A DNA stretch of 58,366 nucleotides from an uncultured Lachnospiraceae bacterium (GTDB lineage: Bacteria; Bacillota; Clostridia; Lachnospirales; Lachnospiraceae). The stretch lies in NCBI GenBank assembly GCA_947575805.1, contig CANPOY010000015.1, positions 1-58,366 of the forward strand, given 5' to 3'. The notes beneath the pieces are model-generated. The model was not told where the DNA came from and made no database searches. It saw nothing but the letters and a program-made list of their open reading frames with translations. Each line of letters starts with the position of its first letter. The first letter of the stretch is position 1. This document shows positions 16,662-27,000 of this stretch, piece after piece. The translations under genes were made by a program, and so were the position numbers.

Positions 16662-17393
16662 TCAAATGTCCCCGGGAGCTTCCCCGTCATGGGAAGAAGT
16701 CTCCGGCGTCCTCTTTGCAACGGTTTTCTGGATCTGCTCCATCCTTTTATCCAGCGCTGCCGCCACTTCCGCACACTGAAACAGCTCCAGTGCAATCTCT
16801 TCCGGCACCTCTACGTCCTTTTTATAGCGGATCTTGTGTTCCAGGCTTGCCCACCAGTCCATGGAAATGGTGCGGAACTGCACCTCCACTTTCATCAATC
16901 TCTTTTCATCGTGCAGAAAAATGGGCGTTTCCACGATCAGATGCAGGCTTCGGTATCCGTTGGGCTTGGGATTCCGAATATAATCCTTGCGCTCAATCAG
17001 CGTAATATCGTCCTGGTTTAGGAAAGTATCTGAAAGCGTATAAATATCCGAAGGAAATCCACAAATTACCCGAATACCCGCCACATCAAAAATATGGTTT
17101 TCAATGTTTTCCACCGTTAAGGTTAGATTCCTGTTCATAAGCTTGTCCGTAATGCTGTCTACGGATTTGAGCCTTGTTTTTATGGTTTCAATGGGATTCC
17201 GGTCATATTCCAGGGAAAGCTCTTCACTCAGTACCTTAAACTTTGTTTCCACCTCCATGATGGCGCACTTATAATACGCCATCAGTTCCCGATAGGGCAT
17301 GGCGTATTCCTGAATCTTCCCCTTCAGCTCTTTTCTGAAAGCCGGAAGCCCGGGAAGCGGCGGTATCATTAATTTTTTATCCTTTTTCGTCAT
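16662..17393 (-). CDS. Small alarmone synthetase (RelA/SpoT synthetase domain only)
   Basis: The 243-residue protein contains only the synthetase fold: RLKSVDSITDKLMNR, IFDVAGIRVICGFPSDIY, then RDYI-like IRNPKPNGYRSLHLIVETP and VEVQFRTISMDWWASLEHKIRYK, the conserved EXQ/R-T motif. No HD, TGS or ACT domain is present, which places it with YjbM/YwaC-type enzymes that make (p)ppGpp or related nucleotides from ATP and GDP/GTP. The last 30 residues are hydrophilic. It is separated from purA by a LysR remnant. Confidence 0.9.
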   Translation of the reverse strand: MTKKDKKLMIPPLPGLPAFRKELKGKIQEYAMPYRELMAYYKCAIMEVETKFKVLSEELSLEYDRNPIETIKTRLKSVDSITDKLMNRNLTLTVENIENHIFDVAGIRVICGFPSDIYTLSDTFLNQDDITLIERKDYIRNPKPNGYRSLHLIVETPIFLHDEKRLMKVEVQFRTISMDWWASLEHKIRYKKDVEVPEEIALELFQCAEVAAALDKRMEQIQKTVAKRTPETSSHDGEAPGDI

Positions 17394-17437
17394 TTTCTGT
17401 CATCTGCCTCTCATTTTGATCCTTGTTTTCGAACCTG

Positions 17438-17629
17438 TCAGACCACCCCGAAGTCAATTCTGCCCTCCGCCAAAGCTTTCAGCGTCTCCGGCGTGGGTCC
17501 GTTGGTGACAAAGACCTTGATGTCAGGATACCTTTCATGATATTTCTCAAGAAAAGGAAGCAGATAAAACTGCAGCGTCATGTCACTTGCTCCGATACGC
17601 TCCTCCCCCGGCTCCAGATTCCGCATCAT
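17438..17629 (-). pseudogene. LysR-family regulator fragment
   Basis: A 63-codon stretch reads like the first part of a LysR effector-binding domain: RIGASDMTLQFYLLPFLEKYHERYPDIKVFVTNG, then LAEGRIDFGVV followed by a stop. The DNA-binding helix-turn-helix, about 90 residues, and the second half of the effector domain are missing. It overlaps the end of purA by 4 bases and has no ribosome binding site. I regard it as a remnant. Confidence 0.65.
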
Positions 17630-18915
17630 GACAGAGCGCTCTTTCTGTAAATAATATCGTCCCTGCCGGGCCCGTTGCTCACCATGGTAATGGGATATCC
17701 GATCCGGCTCTCGATAAACTCAATATACTTTCTGCAGTTCTCAGGCAGCTCTTCATACTTCCTGATGCCCCGAATCTCACACTTCCAGCCGGGCAGCTTC
17801 TCCAGTACCGGTTTCGCCTTCTCCAGCCGGGCTGTCACAGGGAACTCCGCGGTAACCTGTCCGTCGATCTCATAGCCCACACACACGGGGATCTCATCCA
17901 GATATCCCAGCACGTCCAGCACCGTAAATGCTACATCCGTAGTCCCCTGCAGACGACACCCGTATCTGGACGCCACGCAGTCAAACCAGCCCACTCGCCT
18001 GGGACGTCCCGTAGTAGCCCCGTACTCTCCGCCGTCACCGCCTCTGCGGCGCAGTTCCTCCGCCTCGTCACCGAAAAGCTCCGAGACAAAGGCCCCGGCT
18101 CCTACCGCCGAAGAATACGCTTTGCAGACCGTCACTATCTGCCTGATCTCATAGGGAGGCAGCCCTGCCCCCACCGCCCCGTAAGCCGCAAGGGTGGACG
18201 ATGAGGTTACCATGGGATAGATGCCGTGATCCGGATCCTTTAAGGTTCCCAGCTGCCCTTCCAGCAGCACGGTCTTGCCCTCCTTTAATGCCCTGTCCAA
18301 AAATTCGGACACGTCTCCCACATAGGGAGCCGCCATGTCCCTGTATTCATGCAGCGTGTTCAGAAGCTCCCGGGGATCTATGGGCGGCTTATGGTACAGA
18401 TGCTCAAACAGCACATTCTTCATCTCGCTGACCCGCTGTACTTTCTCCTGCAGCAGTTCTTCGTCAAAAAGCTCGCTCACCTGGAAGCCGATCTTTGCAT
18501 ATTTATCGGAATAAAAGGGTGCAATGCCGGACTTCGTGGAGCCAAAAGACTTGCCGCCCAGCCTCTCTTCCTCGTACTGGTCCAGTAAAATATGATAGGG
18601 CATTACAATCTGTGCCCTGTTGGATATGAGAAGCTTCGGCGCGGGAACACCCCTGTCCACAACGGACTGAAGCTCCTGAAACAACAGGGGAATATTCAGA
18701 GCCACCCCGTTTCCGATCACACTGGTGATATGATTGTAAAACACCCCGGAAGGAAGCGTATGCAGCGCAAATTTGCCATAGCTGTTGACAATGGTATGCC
18801 CGGCGTTTGCCCCTCCCTGGAAGCGCACCACAATGTCCGCCTCCTGTGCCATCATGTCCGTGATCTTGCCCTTCCCTTCGTCGCCCCAGTTGGCGCCCAC
18901 AATTGCCTTAACCAT
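17626..18915 (-). CDS. purA: Adenylosuccinate synthetase
   Basis: The 429-residue protein is full length for PurA. It has the P-loop GANWGDEGKGKITD (residues 7-20), QGGANAGHTI with the catalytic His, and conserved blocks GTTDVAFT-like LQGTTDVAFTVLDVL and VSNGPGRDD near the end. It makes adenylosuccinate from IMP, aspartate and GTP. I chose the ATG at 18915 with CGGAGGC upstream; an in-frame start 33 bases earlier lacks one. With apt, rel and the small alarmone synthetase nearby, this stretch concentrates purine nucleotide genes. Confidence 0.95.
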   Translation of the reverse strand: MVKAIVGANWGDEGKGKITDMMAQEADIVVRFQGGANAGHTIVNSYGKFALHTLPSGVFYNHITSVIGNGVALNIPLLFQELQSVVDRGVPAPKLLISNRAQIVMPYHILLDQYEEERLGGKSFGSTKSGIAPFYSDKYAKIGFQVSELFDEELLQEKVQRVSEMKNVLFEHLYHKPPIDPRELLNTLHEYRDMAAPYVGDVSEFLDRALKEGKTVLLEGQLGTLKDPDHGIYPMVTSSSTLAAYGAVGAGLPPYEIRQIVTVCKAYSSAVGAGAFVSELFGDEAEELRRRGGDGGEYGATTGRPRRVGWFDCVASRYGCRLQGTTDVAFTVLDVLGYLDEIPVCVGYEIDGQVTAEFPVTARLEKAKPVLEKLPGWKCEIRGIRKYEELPENCRKYIEFIESRIGYPITMVSNGPGRDDIIYRKSALS

Positions 18916-19038
18916 ATTTATGCCTCCGTTCTGCCGCCTCCGCGTCAAGGCGGCTCTGCAGCGCAGACCGCTCCCTCACCAGCCTGCGCATTACAAAGCG
19001 GGCAGAAAACGCTTCTTCCGCCCGCCGCTTTCTTATAC

Positions 19039-19067
19039 AGCATAGCACAACCCGCCGCATAAGTAAA
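19039..19067 (-). promoter_or_regulatory. Promoter for purA
   Basis: TTTACT (19062-19067) and TATGCT (19039-19044) on the minus strand are 17 bases apart, and the -10 box carries the TG extension (TGCTATGCT). The leader of about 115 bases starts with a GCGGGC/GCCCGC hairpin followed by TTTGT near 18996-19025, a possible attenuator. Confidence 0.45.
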
Positions 19068-19155
19068 ATCAATAAATTTTATGTTATATATAGTAACAAC
19101 TTTTTTCGCTGCCGTTTCCATACCGTCTGCCGGATTCCAGCCTATAAATCCGTTC

Positions 19156-20490
19156 TCATTTATATACGATGGTCCTGATGGTATGGGCCTCCGCCGAAAA
19201 AGCCGTCCCCTGTCCGGCCTCCCACAGAGATACCGGCATATCCCTATCACTTCTGTTTAAGATCACCACCACACGGCTCCCGTCCGGATTTACAAAAGAC
19301 ACGGTCTCCAGCAGATCCGAATAACAGGTATTCATGACCTGCTTTGCCCCCCGGCGGATATACCTGCTGAAATGGCCGATGTAATAATAAGACAGCCTCT
19401 TTTCCATGCCTCCCTTCCCGTCGCACATAATGGGAGCGGCACAGAAGTTGCCCACATGATTAGGTCCGCCCTCCGCGCTCAGCAGCAGATTCCAGTCAAA
19501 GAACGCTCCCACCCCCGCCTTGAAATTACCCAGCATATCGTGAGCATACATTTCCGCTTTCTGAATTTCACCGGAGTCCGCAAAGCGGGAATATTCCACG
19601 CAGCCCTCGGTGAAAAATACCTTTTTTTCCGGAAACGCCTTCTTCACCGCCCGAATTCCGTCAAAATGATCCCCGGTATACCAGTGCATGGCAACACCGC
19701 TCACACCTTCTCTGCAGCCCGGTATTTCAAAACTTCCCTTTGCCCGGTCATACATGTTTTCCTTATTATGGTCCCAGATAAACACCTCTATGTCTTCAAA
19801 ACCGGCCTTTTTTAATGCGGGAATCAGATACTCCGCCGCAAAACTTCCCTCCTCCTGCGCAGTATAAATACAGGAATCCCAGGTCTGCACCGCCTCCGGC
19901 TCGTTCTGAACGGTGAGATACCGGATCTGCAGTCCTTCCTTGCGGACTTCTCTGATAAATCTGACATAATAATCCGCCCATAGCCCGTAATATTCTTCCT
20001 TCAGCTTTCCGCCGTGGTTCATCTCCCCGTTGGTTTTCATATAAGCCGGCGGCGACCAGGGGGAAATCAGCAGCGACAGCTCTTCTTCCCCATGACGGGC
20101 CATAGCTGCTTTTACCAGCGGTATGATCTTCTCCCTGTCATGAGCAATATCAAAGGTGCACAGTTCCGTATCCCCTTCTTCCACATAAACATAGTTTCCC
20201 AGGGAAAAATCACAGCTGTTCATATGCAGCCGCCCCAGATTATACTTCAGGCCCCCCTCGCCGAAACAGCCGTCCAGAAATTCCTGTTTTGCAGTCTCCG
20301 AAAGGCTGTCAAAGCACACGGCGGCCGCCTCGGTAATGGCGCCGCCGAAGCCTTCCATAGTCTGCTCCTGAAGATCGGGATAAATTTTTATCAGATGAGT
20401 AAAGTCCTCCCGGGGCACTGCCTGCACAGACTGCTCTTCCCAATATTTTTCCTTCCCTTTGTCAGTGACAACTATTTTAATGTCATTCAT
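19156..20490 (-). CDS. Cytoplasmic GH30-family glycosidase
   Basis: The 444-residue protein has the GH30 plan: EGFGGAITEAAA at the start of the barrel, LLISPWSPPAYMKTNG, the acid/base Glu in TVQNEPEA (about residue 196), HWYTGDHF, and the nucleophile Glu in VFFTEGC (about residue 294), followed by a beta domain that ends the protein. There is no signal peptide. GH30 enzymes include beta-glucosidases, beta-1,6-glucanases and xylanases; next to beta-1,3-glucan genes, removal of beta-1,6 branches is the best guess. It is the last gene of the glucan operon, 15 bases behind the cytoplasmic GH16. Confidence 0.85.
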   Translation of the reverse strand: MNDIKIVVTDKGKEKYWEEQSVQAVPREDFTHLIKIYPDLQEQTMEGFGGAITEAAAVCFDSLSETAKQEFLDGCFGEGGLKYNLGRLHMNSCDFSLGNYVYVEEGDTELCTFDIAHDREKIIPLVKAAMARHGEEELSLLISPWSPPAYMKTNGEMNHGGKLKEEYYGLWADYYVRFIREVRKEGLQIRYLTVQNEPEAVQTWDSCIYTAQEEGSFAAEYLIPALKKAGFEDIEVFIWDHNKENMYDRAKGSFEIPGCREGVSGVAMHWYTGDHFDGIRAVKKAFPEKKVFFTEGCVEYSRFADSGEIQKAEMYAHDMLGNFKAGVGAFFDWNLLLSAEGGPNHVGNFCAAPIMCDGKGGMEKRLSYYYIGHFSRYIRRGAKQVMNTCYSDLLETVSFVNPDGSRVVVILNRSDRDMPVSLWEAGQGTAFSAEAHTIRTIVYK

Positions 20491-20505
20491 GAAAATAACC
20501 TCCGT

Positions 20506-21252
20506 TTATTTCTGATAGACACGCACATAATCAATCTCCATGGTGTAAGGAAGATCCTCCTCACGAATCGGCCCGCCCATAAATCCTCCTACCGCAATGT
20601 TCAGAATCATGTAAAAGGGCTGGTCATACGGCCATGACTTTTCTGTCTGATCCTCCCTGTCGTCGCTCTTACAATACTTGCAGACACTCTCCCCGTCAAA
20701 AAAGTACTCCACATATTCCGGTGTCCACTCCAGCCCGTATACATGGAATTCTTCGAACAGCCCTTCCCTGTATACGCTGGTACTGTACTGCTTCACATCA
20801 TTTCTGGTATGATTGTGATTCAGGGAATGGAGGCTGTACACCAGATCCCCCTGATGTACATGGGTATGCTCCATCATGTCGATCTCACCGCAGAGAGGCC
20901 AGCGGACTCCCTTCCTGCCGGAATCCGGCATAAACCAGAAAGCAGGCCAGGCTCCCGCACCGTCCGGCAGCTTCGCACGGATTTCAAAATATCCGTACTG
21001 CCAGGACTGCCTCTCCCAGGTGGTCAGCCTGGCGGAGGTATACTCCGCGATCCCGTACTTTTTCTTTAAGGCCCGCAGGATCAGCTTTCCGTCCTGCACA
21101 TAAGCATTTTCCTCATGATCCGTGTAAGCCTGGGACTCGTTGTTAAACCACTTTTCCCCTATGTCATAATTCCATTTGTCCGGATCCGGCTTGCCGTCCT
21201 GGTCAAACTCATCCGCCCAGACCAGGCGATACTTGATTTTTCTGTCAAACAT
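20506..21252 (-). CDS. Cytoplasmic GH16 beta-glucanase (laminarinase-like)
   Basis: The 248-residue protein is a bare GH16 domain: RLVWADEFDQDGKPDPDKWN opening, WPAFWFMPDSG, catalytic motif GEIDMMEH (about residues 121-128, with the two Glu and the Asp of the E-I-D-x-x-E motif), and NIAVGGFMGG near the end. The extra Met in the motif is the beta-bulge form shared by laminarinases. There is no signal peptide, so it acts on imported oligosaccharides. I chose the ATG at 21252, over an upstream in-frame start, because GAGAGG lies before it. It is one of two GH16 enzymes in the operon. Confidence 0.88.
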   Translation of the reverse strand: MFDRKIKYRLVWADEFDQDGKPDPDKWNYDIGEKWFNNESQAYTDHEENAYVQDGKLILRALKKKYGIAEYTSARLTTWERQSWQYGYFEIRAKLPDGAGAWPAFWFMPDSGRKGVRWPLCGEIDMMEHTHVHQGDLVYSLHSLNHNHTRNDVKQYSTSVYREGLFEEFHVYGLEWTPEYVEYFFDGESVCKYCKSDDREDQTEKSWPYDQPFYMILNIAVGGFMGGPIREEDLPYTMEIDYVRVYQK

Positions 21253-21344
21253 TATAATACCTCTCTCTTTTCCAGGTACACTGCCCGGGCGCTCCATCTG
21301 CCCTGTCGGCAGCCGTTCTGCGCTCTCGTTTCTCTCCCACCAAA

Positions 21345-24029
21345 CTACAAAGTCACCCGAATTTCCCGCTCTCCCGTCACCGCCCGGAGCACATCCCTGG
21401 GAATCACCTTTCCCTCTACAGGCAGCCCGTCCAGGGTCACACCCTTTGCCTCCGTATAGACCTCCTGTTCCTGTTCGGCCTGAAAACAGATATGTAAGGA
21501 TACCCCGGCAAATTTTATCCGCAGGCCCAGACGGCGGTTTTCATCCAGAAGCTCCCTCACCAGCTTTGGCACCAGGCACAGATCCCCGTATACTCCCTTG
21601 ACTCCACAAACCTCCGTAACCATAGTCATCATCAGCCAGCTTGCCGCACCTGTGAGATAAGGATACATTCCTCTTCCCCTGTCGCTGAAATACTCGGGCA
21701 GACCCGGATAAATACGGCTATGCTCAAAATCCGCCGCCTGCCTGTAGAGGGCATCCAACGCTTTATAGCCCTCCTGCACAAAGCCTCTCTTAAACAGCGC
21801 ATTGGCATACATTACCGCCATATGGGAAAAAACCGCCCCGTTCTCTTTATGTCCGTAGGCAAACCCAAAAGCCCTCCCCATGTCATCCTTGACCTCGCCG
21901 AAATCCGTGTTCAGCTTATATCCCCCTGTTCCCGGCTGGTACAACAGCCTGTCAGCCGCCCGGGTGATCTGCTCCACCTGTTCCCTGGTGGCCGTGCCGG
22001 ACATTACAGGGAATACCTGGCTGGTGAGGGTCATGCGGGTTCCTCCCGGGAAGCTTCCCTCCAGCCTGTTTTTATGATTATCATAATAGCCGTTGTAAAA
22101 CCCCCCTTCCGGCGTCTCCAGCCACTCCTTTCTCCGGATATGCTCTTTTATCCAGTTCGCCATACCGTGCAGCGTCTCCGCCACCTGCTTTAAGGAAACC
22201 TGCTGCCGCCCTCCCGTCAGCTCGTGCCGGCAGGAAACATAATATTCCCTGATAAAGTCCTGCTTTTTTCCTACAGAATCATAAATGTCACTCCGGTCCT
22301 GAAGCAGGCACAAAATTTCCTGCTGAAACTCCATGGTCTCCGACACTGTGGCGGCATACCGTTCCACAAGCTGCGCAAGCTGCTCCAGATTGCCCCCGTA
22401 TGCCGCCGTAAAGGCCACGCTCTCCCCGTTTTCCGCCGCCATATCATAGGCATCATTCCAGTCCGCTCCCCGTAACCGGATATGGTTATGCTCTCCCACA
22501 TCATAAAAAGCAGTTATATTCTGCAGCAAAATATGCTCCAGTACCGTTCCGTTCACGATTCCCAGGGGACTTCGCTGCAGCGTCCCCTGCTCCGGCTCCC
22601 ATAGGTCGTCCCTCTCCTCTCCCCGGCAGATCTGCCTGTCCTTAAAATAGGACACCTGTTCCTGAAGAAGAGAAAGATCTCCCGTCTGCATAATATAAAA
22701 GGCAGTGGTCATTAAGGGCCAGACCCCATGATCCATCCAGACCCGGACAATATTATTCCGGTCTGCCAGAAATTCGCCCCTGCCTGCACCGATAATGGTG
22801 GCGTTGGTACCGTCCATACGCACACCCCCGTAATTTTCCAGCAGCATCTGCCTGACGCCGTCCGGCTCCATGAGCAGCAGGGCAAGACAATCCTGCCAGA
22901 GATCCCGCCAGCCCCTGCCCCCCTTGCCGTAATCATGATAAGGCAGGAAGGAACAGCCGTAAATCCTGCGCAGAATGGGCTGAAACGCCACCCAGTACAA
23001 ATATCCGTCCAGCTCCTTCTTCCCGGTCTCAAACCGGACATTAATCTTATCCTGCCAGTATTTCTTCAATGTCTCCAGCGCGGCTTCCGCCCCGGCACAA
23101 GACCCGTATACTTTCATCAGATTCCCGCGGAACAGCTCCCTTCCTTCTGCAGACGTAATCCCCATGCAGATACGGAAAGAGGCTTCTTCACCCGGGTCAA
23201 GAATCCGCTTCCGAAAAGCCAGCGCCCCCATGGCTTCTCTTCCTGCGCTCTCACAGCCCGGAAGCTTCCAGCGGCTGCCCTCAAGGGTCTGAAGCCCCAG
23301 AGGCCTGGCAAAGCTGCCTCCTTCCCCGATAAAATCCTCCGTCCCGGGGCAGCACCGCTCCGGACCCCGGCCCTCTCCGTCCGCACCGTAAACGAAATAG
23401 GTCAAATGATTTTTCCTGTGCCCCCGTTCGTCAAAGGTCAGGGTGGGCGTCACCTCCACCCCCCACTCATTGACACTGGTCCGGTGCAGGAGGGAAGTGA
23501 CATGGCGGTGATCCCTGATATTGTCTGCGGAGCGGGCATACAGTGGAACCGCCGCCACCGGGATAAAACCCACCGGTTCCGGCCCCAGGTTTCTCACGGT
23601 CACGGACATCATCTCGAAAGCCGCCTGATCCCGGGGTACAAAAGAAGTGATTTCAGAGCTCAGGGCATATTTCACTGACCTTCGTTTCACCTGATGCCAC
23701 ATTACACCGGCATCCAGGCTGCACTCTTCCTCTTCCGGCGTGCCCTTAAGTGCTTCTGTCTCTGCGGAAGCACCTGTGGCGGACCAGATTCTGCCTCCGT
23801 CAAGAACACACCAGAAATTACGGGTACTCTTTGAATTATGCAGATCCTCCACACTCACCGGCTCCAGCAGAAAGGTATTCTGATCCGTCTTGCTGTCTCC
23901 CCCCAGCAGGGGTGTAATGCTTGACTTTAAGCCTGACTCCCCTGCCAGCGGAAAATACAGATAACTGCTGCATTCCGGGTTTTCCATATGAAACGACCCG
24001 TATTCGTCTGTATAAGAATATCCCTTCAT
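21345..24029 (-). CDS. GH94 phosphorylase, probably laminaribiose/beta-glucan type
   Basis: The 894-residue protein has the GH94 order: an N-terminal beta-sandwich (SSYLYFPLAGESGLKSSITP, NSKSTRNFWC), a helical linker, and the (alpha/alpha)6 barrel with WRDLWQDCLALLLMEP, DHGVWPLMTTAFYI and the catalytic Asp in GADWNDAYDM (about residue 526), then GHKENGAVFSHMAVM near the phosphate site. Such enzymes split a beta-linked glucose disaccharide with phosphate to glucose 1-phosphate and glucose. Cellobiose is the textbook substrate, but the GH16/GH30 context favours laminaribiose. There is no signal peptide. The gene follows the larger phosphorylase by 21 bases. Confidence 0.85.
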   Translation of the reverse strand: MKGYSYTDEYGSFHMENPECSSYLYFPLAGESGLKSSITPLLGGDSKTDQNTFLLEPVSVEDLHNSKSTRNFWCVLDGGRIWSATGASAETEALKGTPEEEECSLDAGVMWHQVKRRSVKYALSSEITSFVPRDQAAFEMMSVTVRNLGPEPVGFIPVAAVPLYARSADNIRDHRHVTSLLHRTSVNEWGVEVTPTLTFDERGHRKNHLTYFVYGADGEGRGPERCCPGTEDFIGEGGSFARPLGLQTLEGSRWKLPGCESAGREAMGALAFRKRILDPGEEASFRICMGITSAEGRELFRGNLMKVYGSCAGAEAALETLKKYWQDKINVRFETGKKELDGYLYWVAFQPILRRIYGCSFLPYHDYGKGGRGWRDLWQDCLALLLMEPDGVRQMLLENYGGVRMDGTNATIIGAGRGEFLADRNNIVRVWMDHGVWPLMTTAFYIMQTGDLSLLQEQVSYFKDRQICRGEERDDLWEPEQGTLQRSPLGIVNGTVLEHILLQNITAFYDVGEHNHIRLRGADWNDAYDMAAENGESVAFTAAYGGNLEQLAQLVERYAATVSETMEFQQEILCLLQDRSDIYDSVGKKQDFIREYYVSCRHELTGGRQQVSLKQVAETLHGMANWIKEHIRRKEWLETPEGGFYNGYYDNHKNRLEGSFPGGTRMTLTSQVFPVMSGTATREQVEQITRAADRLLYQPGTGGYKLNTDFGEVKDDMGRAFGFAYGHKENGAVFSHMAVMYANALFKRGFVQEGYKALDALYRQAADFEHSRIYPGLPEYFSDRGRGMYPYLTGAASWLMMTMVTEVCGVKGVYGDLCLVPKLVRELLDENRRLGLRIKFAGVSLHICFQAEQEQEVYTEAKGVTLDGLPVEGKVIPRDVLRAVTGEREIRVTL

Positions 24030-24050
24030 AACTTTCAACCCTTTCACTTT

Positions 24051-27000
24051 TTAAGCCAGTTCAGCATAGATCTCCGAGATTTTGCCCTCTCTAAGCTTCC
24101 GCGCCTGCTCTTCGCCCAGGGTGCTGCCCTCCACCGTACAGCAGCCGTCTTCCCCTGTCAGCTCCATGCGGCATACCTTCACCCCGTGCTCGCCATAAGT
24201 ATTTTGCCCGCTCTCGTTATGGTAGGTGACCTTACAGCTGCCCAGAAGCATAAAGGCGGCTTCTTTCCTTTCGTCAAACATTTCCCCGGACAGCCTGGGT
24301 ATCAGACTGAATCCAAGCTTTCCCTCTTCAAAGGTAAAGCCGCCCTCTCCCAGGAACATTCCCAGCCACATGGAAAGCATCTCCACCGTGGAGCCGGACA
24401 GCCTGGCTACAAACCCCTGGCCGTGGACGGAAGGGTCCGGGTTGGCACTGGAGGCCAGAAAAGACGAATTCTCCAGAATACTCCGTCCATAGACTTCCGG
24501 CTTCTGGTAAGGGATCAGCGCATCCTGAACTGCTTCGTAGAACCGATCATACAGGCCGGCCTTCAGCATCCCCAGGAAATACTTGTATTCCATGTGCAGG
24601 AACACGCTCTCCCGCTCCAGCCACCCGGGGGTAAAGGCCCTCACCCGTCCGTTTTCCATGGAAATCCCCTCGATAGATTCGGAGGTCTTATACATCTTCA
24701 GCTTCCTGTCGTATATATCCGTCTCCCTGATCTTATCGCACATTTCTCCCGCGGTCTTTTGATCCTTGCTGCCCCGGGCGGAAAGCATTCTCGCCGGTCC
24801 TTCCAGGAAATAAGGAAGCATCACGGGCGTAAACTTTTTCACCCGGACGCCGGGCAGCCCGTAAGGGCTGATCCTGGGCTTCCCGTCCTCACCAAGAATC
24901 GGCTCGTACTCCGCTGCCTCAAAGGTAAAGTAGGTAGGCATGATTCCCTGCCCGTACGCTAAAGCCCTGGCAATGCCCTTCTCCAGTTTTTCCGAAAATG
25001 CGCCCAGTATTTCTCCCAGCTCCCGGAAAGAAAGCGCCGCGAAACTCCCGTCTGCCTCAAACTTAATTTCTTCCCGGAAACACTCCCTGCGGGAGGCTGT
25101 CCTGTCCCAATACTCAAAATCGGAAAGGCCCGCCTGCAGAAGCCCATAAATGTCCCTCATAAAGGCAGCCAGCTCCCCGGGCAGCTTCGTCTCTTCCTCC
25201 GGGGAATGCTTCCGCACCTCCTCCAGCAGGAAATCCACCAGCCGCTTTAATTCCAGAGTCTCCGGCATACCGCTGCCGAACAGCCCCGGAAGACCGTTCA
25301 TGGCGTCGTTCCAGCCGGGCTTCCCGCCTTCCATCTCAATGCCCATACCATAAGAATCCAGCAAGGCAAACTTGTTCACTGCCAGGGTCATCATCTTGCC
25401 AAACAGAGTAGTGGTTACCATGTTCCCCTGTCTGTCCTTTAACCAGTTGGTGCCGTTTTCCGCAAAACCGGGACGTGCCGCCTTCTCCTTGCAGTGATAC
25501 AGGGAGCCGTACTGCCGTACTTTTCCTTTATTTATGACGTAGGTCTCACTTCTGGGGCGTACCACCCCCACACTGTCATAAAATCCATAGCTGTCATCTC
25601 CAAACAGCAGGTTTTCCCGTCTGTCCGGATATACCAGCAGATAATTTTCCACCAGATCGAGATTATAGTCCCAATGGTCGCTCCAGTAGCCCTCGCCGAA
25701 GCCTGCCTCGATCTGCTCCCTGCTAAGTCCGATGAGCCCGTTCACCAGCTCTTCCTCGTCCCCCTTCACCTTCAGCTGATGGGCTGCAATGGTATTGGTC
25801 ACCTGCCCGGGGGTAAAGGGTTTGACCAGCACTCCGGCAATTCTGCCTTCCGGATCCTCCACATGACCTGCAATCAGCTTCGTGGCCGCCTGCCTGTTTT
25901 CCTCCGGGATCACAAAGGTGCAGGGTCTGATCTCTAACGGATTGTAGCCATCCATCTGCACCAAACTGTAAAAATGGCGCACGTTGAAATCCCCGATGGC
26001 AGGCCTGAAAAACACGTCGTTCCTGCGGTTCTGACACACATCCCGATAATTGCCGTTTCCCTGGGAATAGTACTCTCCCGCAATGGAAAAGAAATTGTAA
26101 TCCCGCTCGGGGTCCCCGTGCTTGCGGCTGAATAAATGCACCACCGCCCCGTTTTCTCCCTTCCCCATGACGAAGGGGATGCCGCCCCGGAGAAAATTAT
26201 CCAGATAGCACTGCTCCATATACTGATCAAACAGGGGATTGGCGGTCCTGGTCCACACATCCCTGGTAAAGAAGGATACCAGTTCCCTGGCCTCCTTTAT
26301 TTTCCGTTCCGCATACCCTTCTGCACAGAAGCTCTCCGCCTTCTCATTCAGCAGGTCGACGGAAGGCGCAAACCCGGAAAAAGCCGTAAACTCACAGGTT
26401 TGGCCTGCCGCAAGTGCAGTCTTCACGGGGATAAATCCGCAGGGCACCTTATTGGCAAAGCATTGCTCCTTTGCCAGTACGCCTGTCATCCCCTCCTCCT
26501 GAAACGTCACAGCATTTACCATGGAATGGTCCCAGCCGAAGATAACGTTTTTGTCATATAACACCGGTTGCAGCTCTCCGTCCCGGACAGCCAGATAGAA
26601 ATATCCTCCCTGAATCTCCGAAACCTCTGCGGAATCGTCACTGGAAGCCCGCATGGTATAAAGGGGCGCTTTTGCTTCAATATTTTTGATATCCGCCCAA
26701 CTCTTGAACAGATTAGACATCTCCTTGTACTGTCCGTTCTGGATTCCGTACGGGATGATCTGGGGCATACCGTCCAGGATCTCCAGCTCATGCGCCCCGC
26801 CGTCTATATTTTCCACCGTTACCCTGCGCACCAGGGCACCGATGCTCTCCCCCGGCAGGATGATATAACACACCGTTATCTTCAGGCCATGACTTTCCTC
26901 AGAGATGGTGAGCACGTTTTTCTCAATCTCCATCCTGCGCTTTGCCTGGGGAGCATAAGTACAGAAGGGCTCATAATAATTCCCGTCCATCCTGATAAAG

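Noticed and set aside
22728..23678. Long plus-strand ORFs opposite the glycosidase and phosphorylase genes
   Set aside because: They are rich in Pro/Arg/His, lack ribosome binding sites and mirror GC-rich coding DNA on the other strand.
26541..26555. AACGTTTTTGT inside the large phosphorylase gene as a further LacI operator
   Set aside because: Only one half fits; the left half lacks the A-run and it is in coding DNA far from any promoter.
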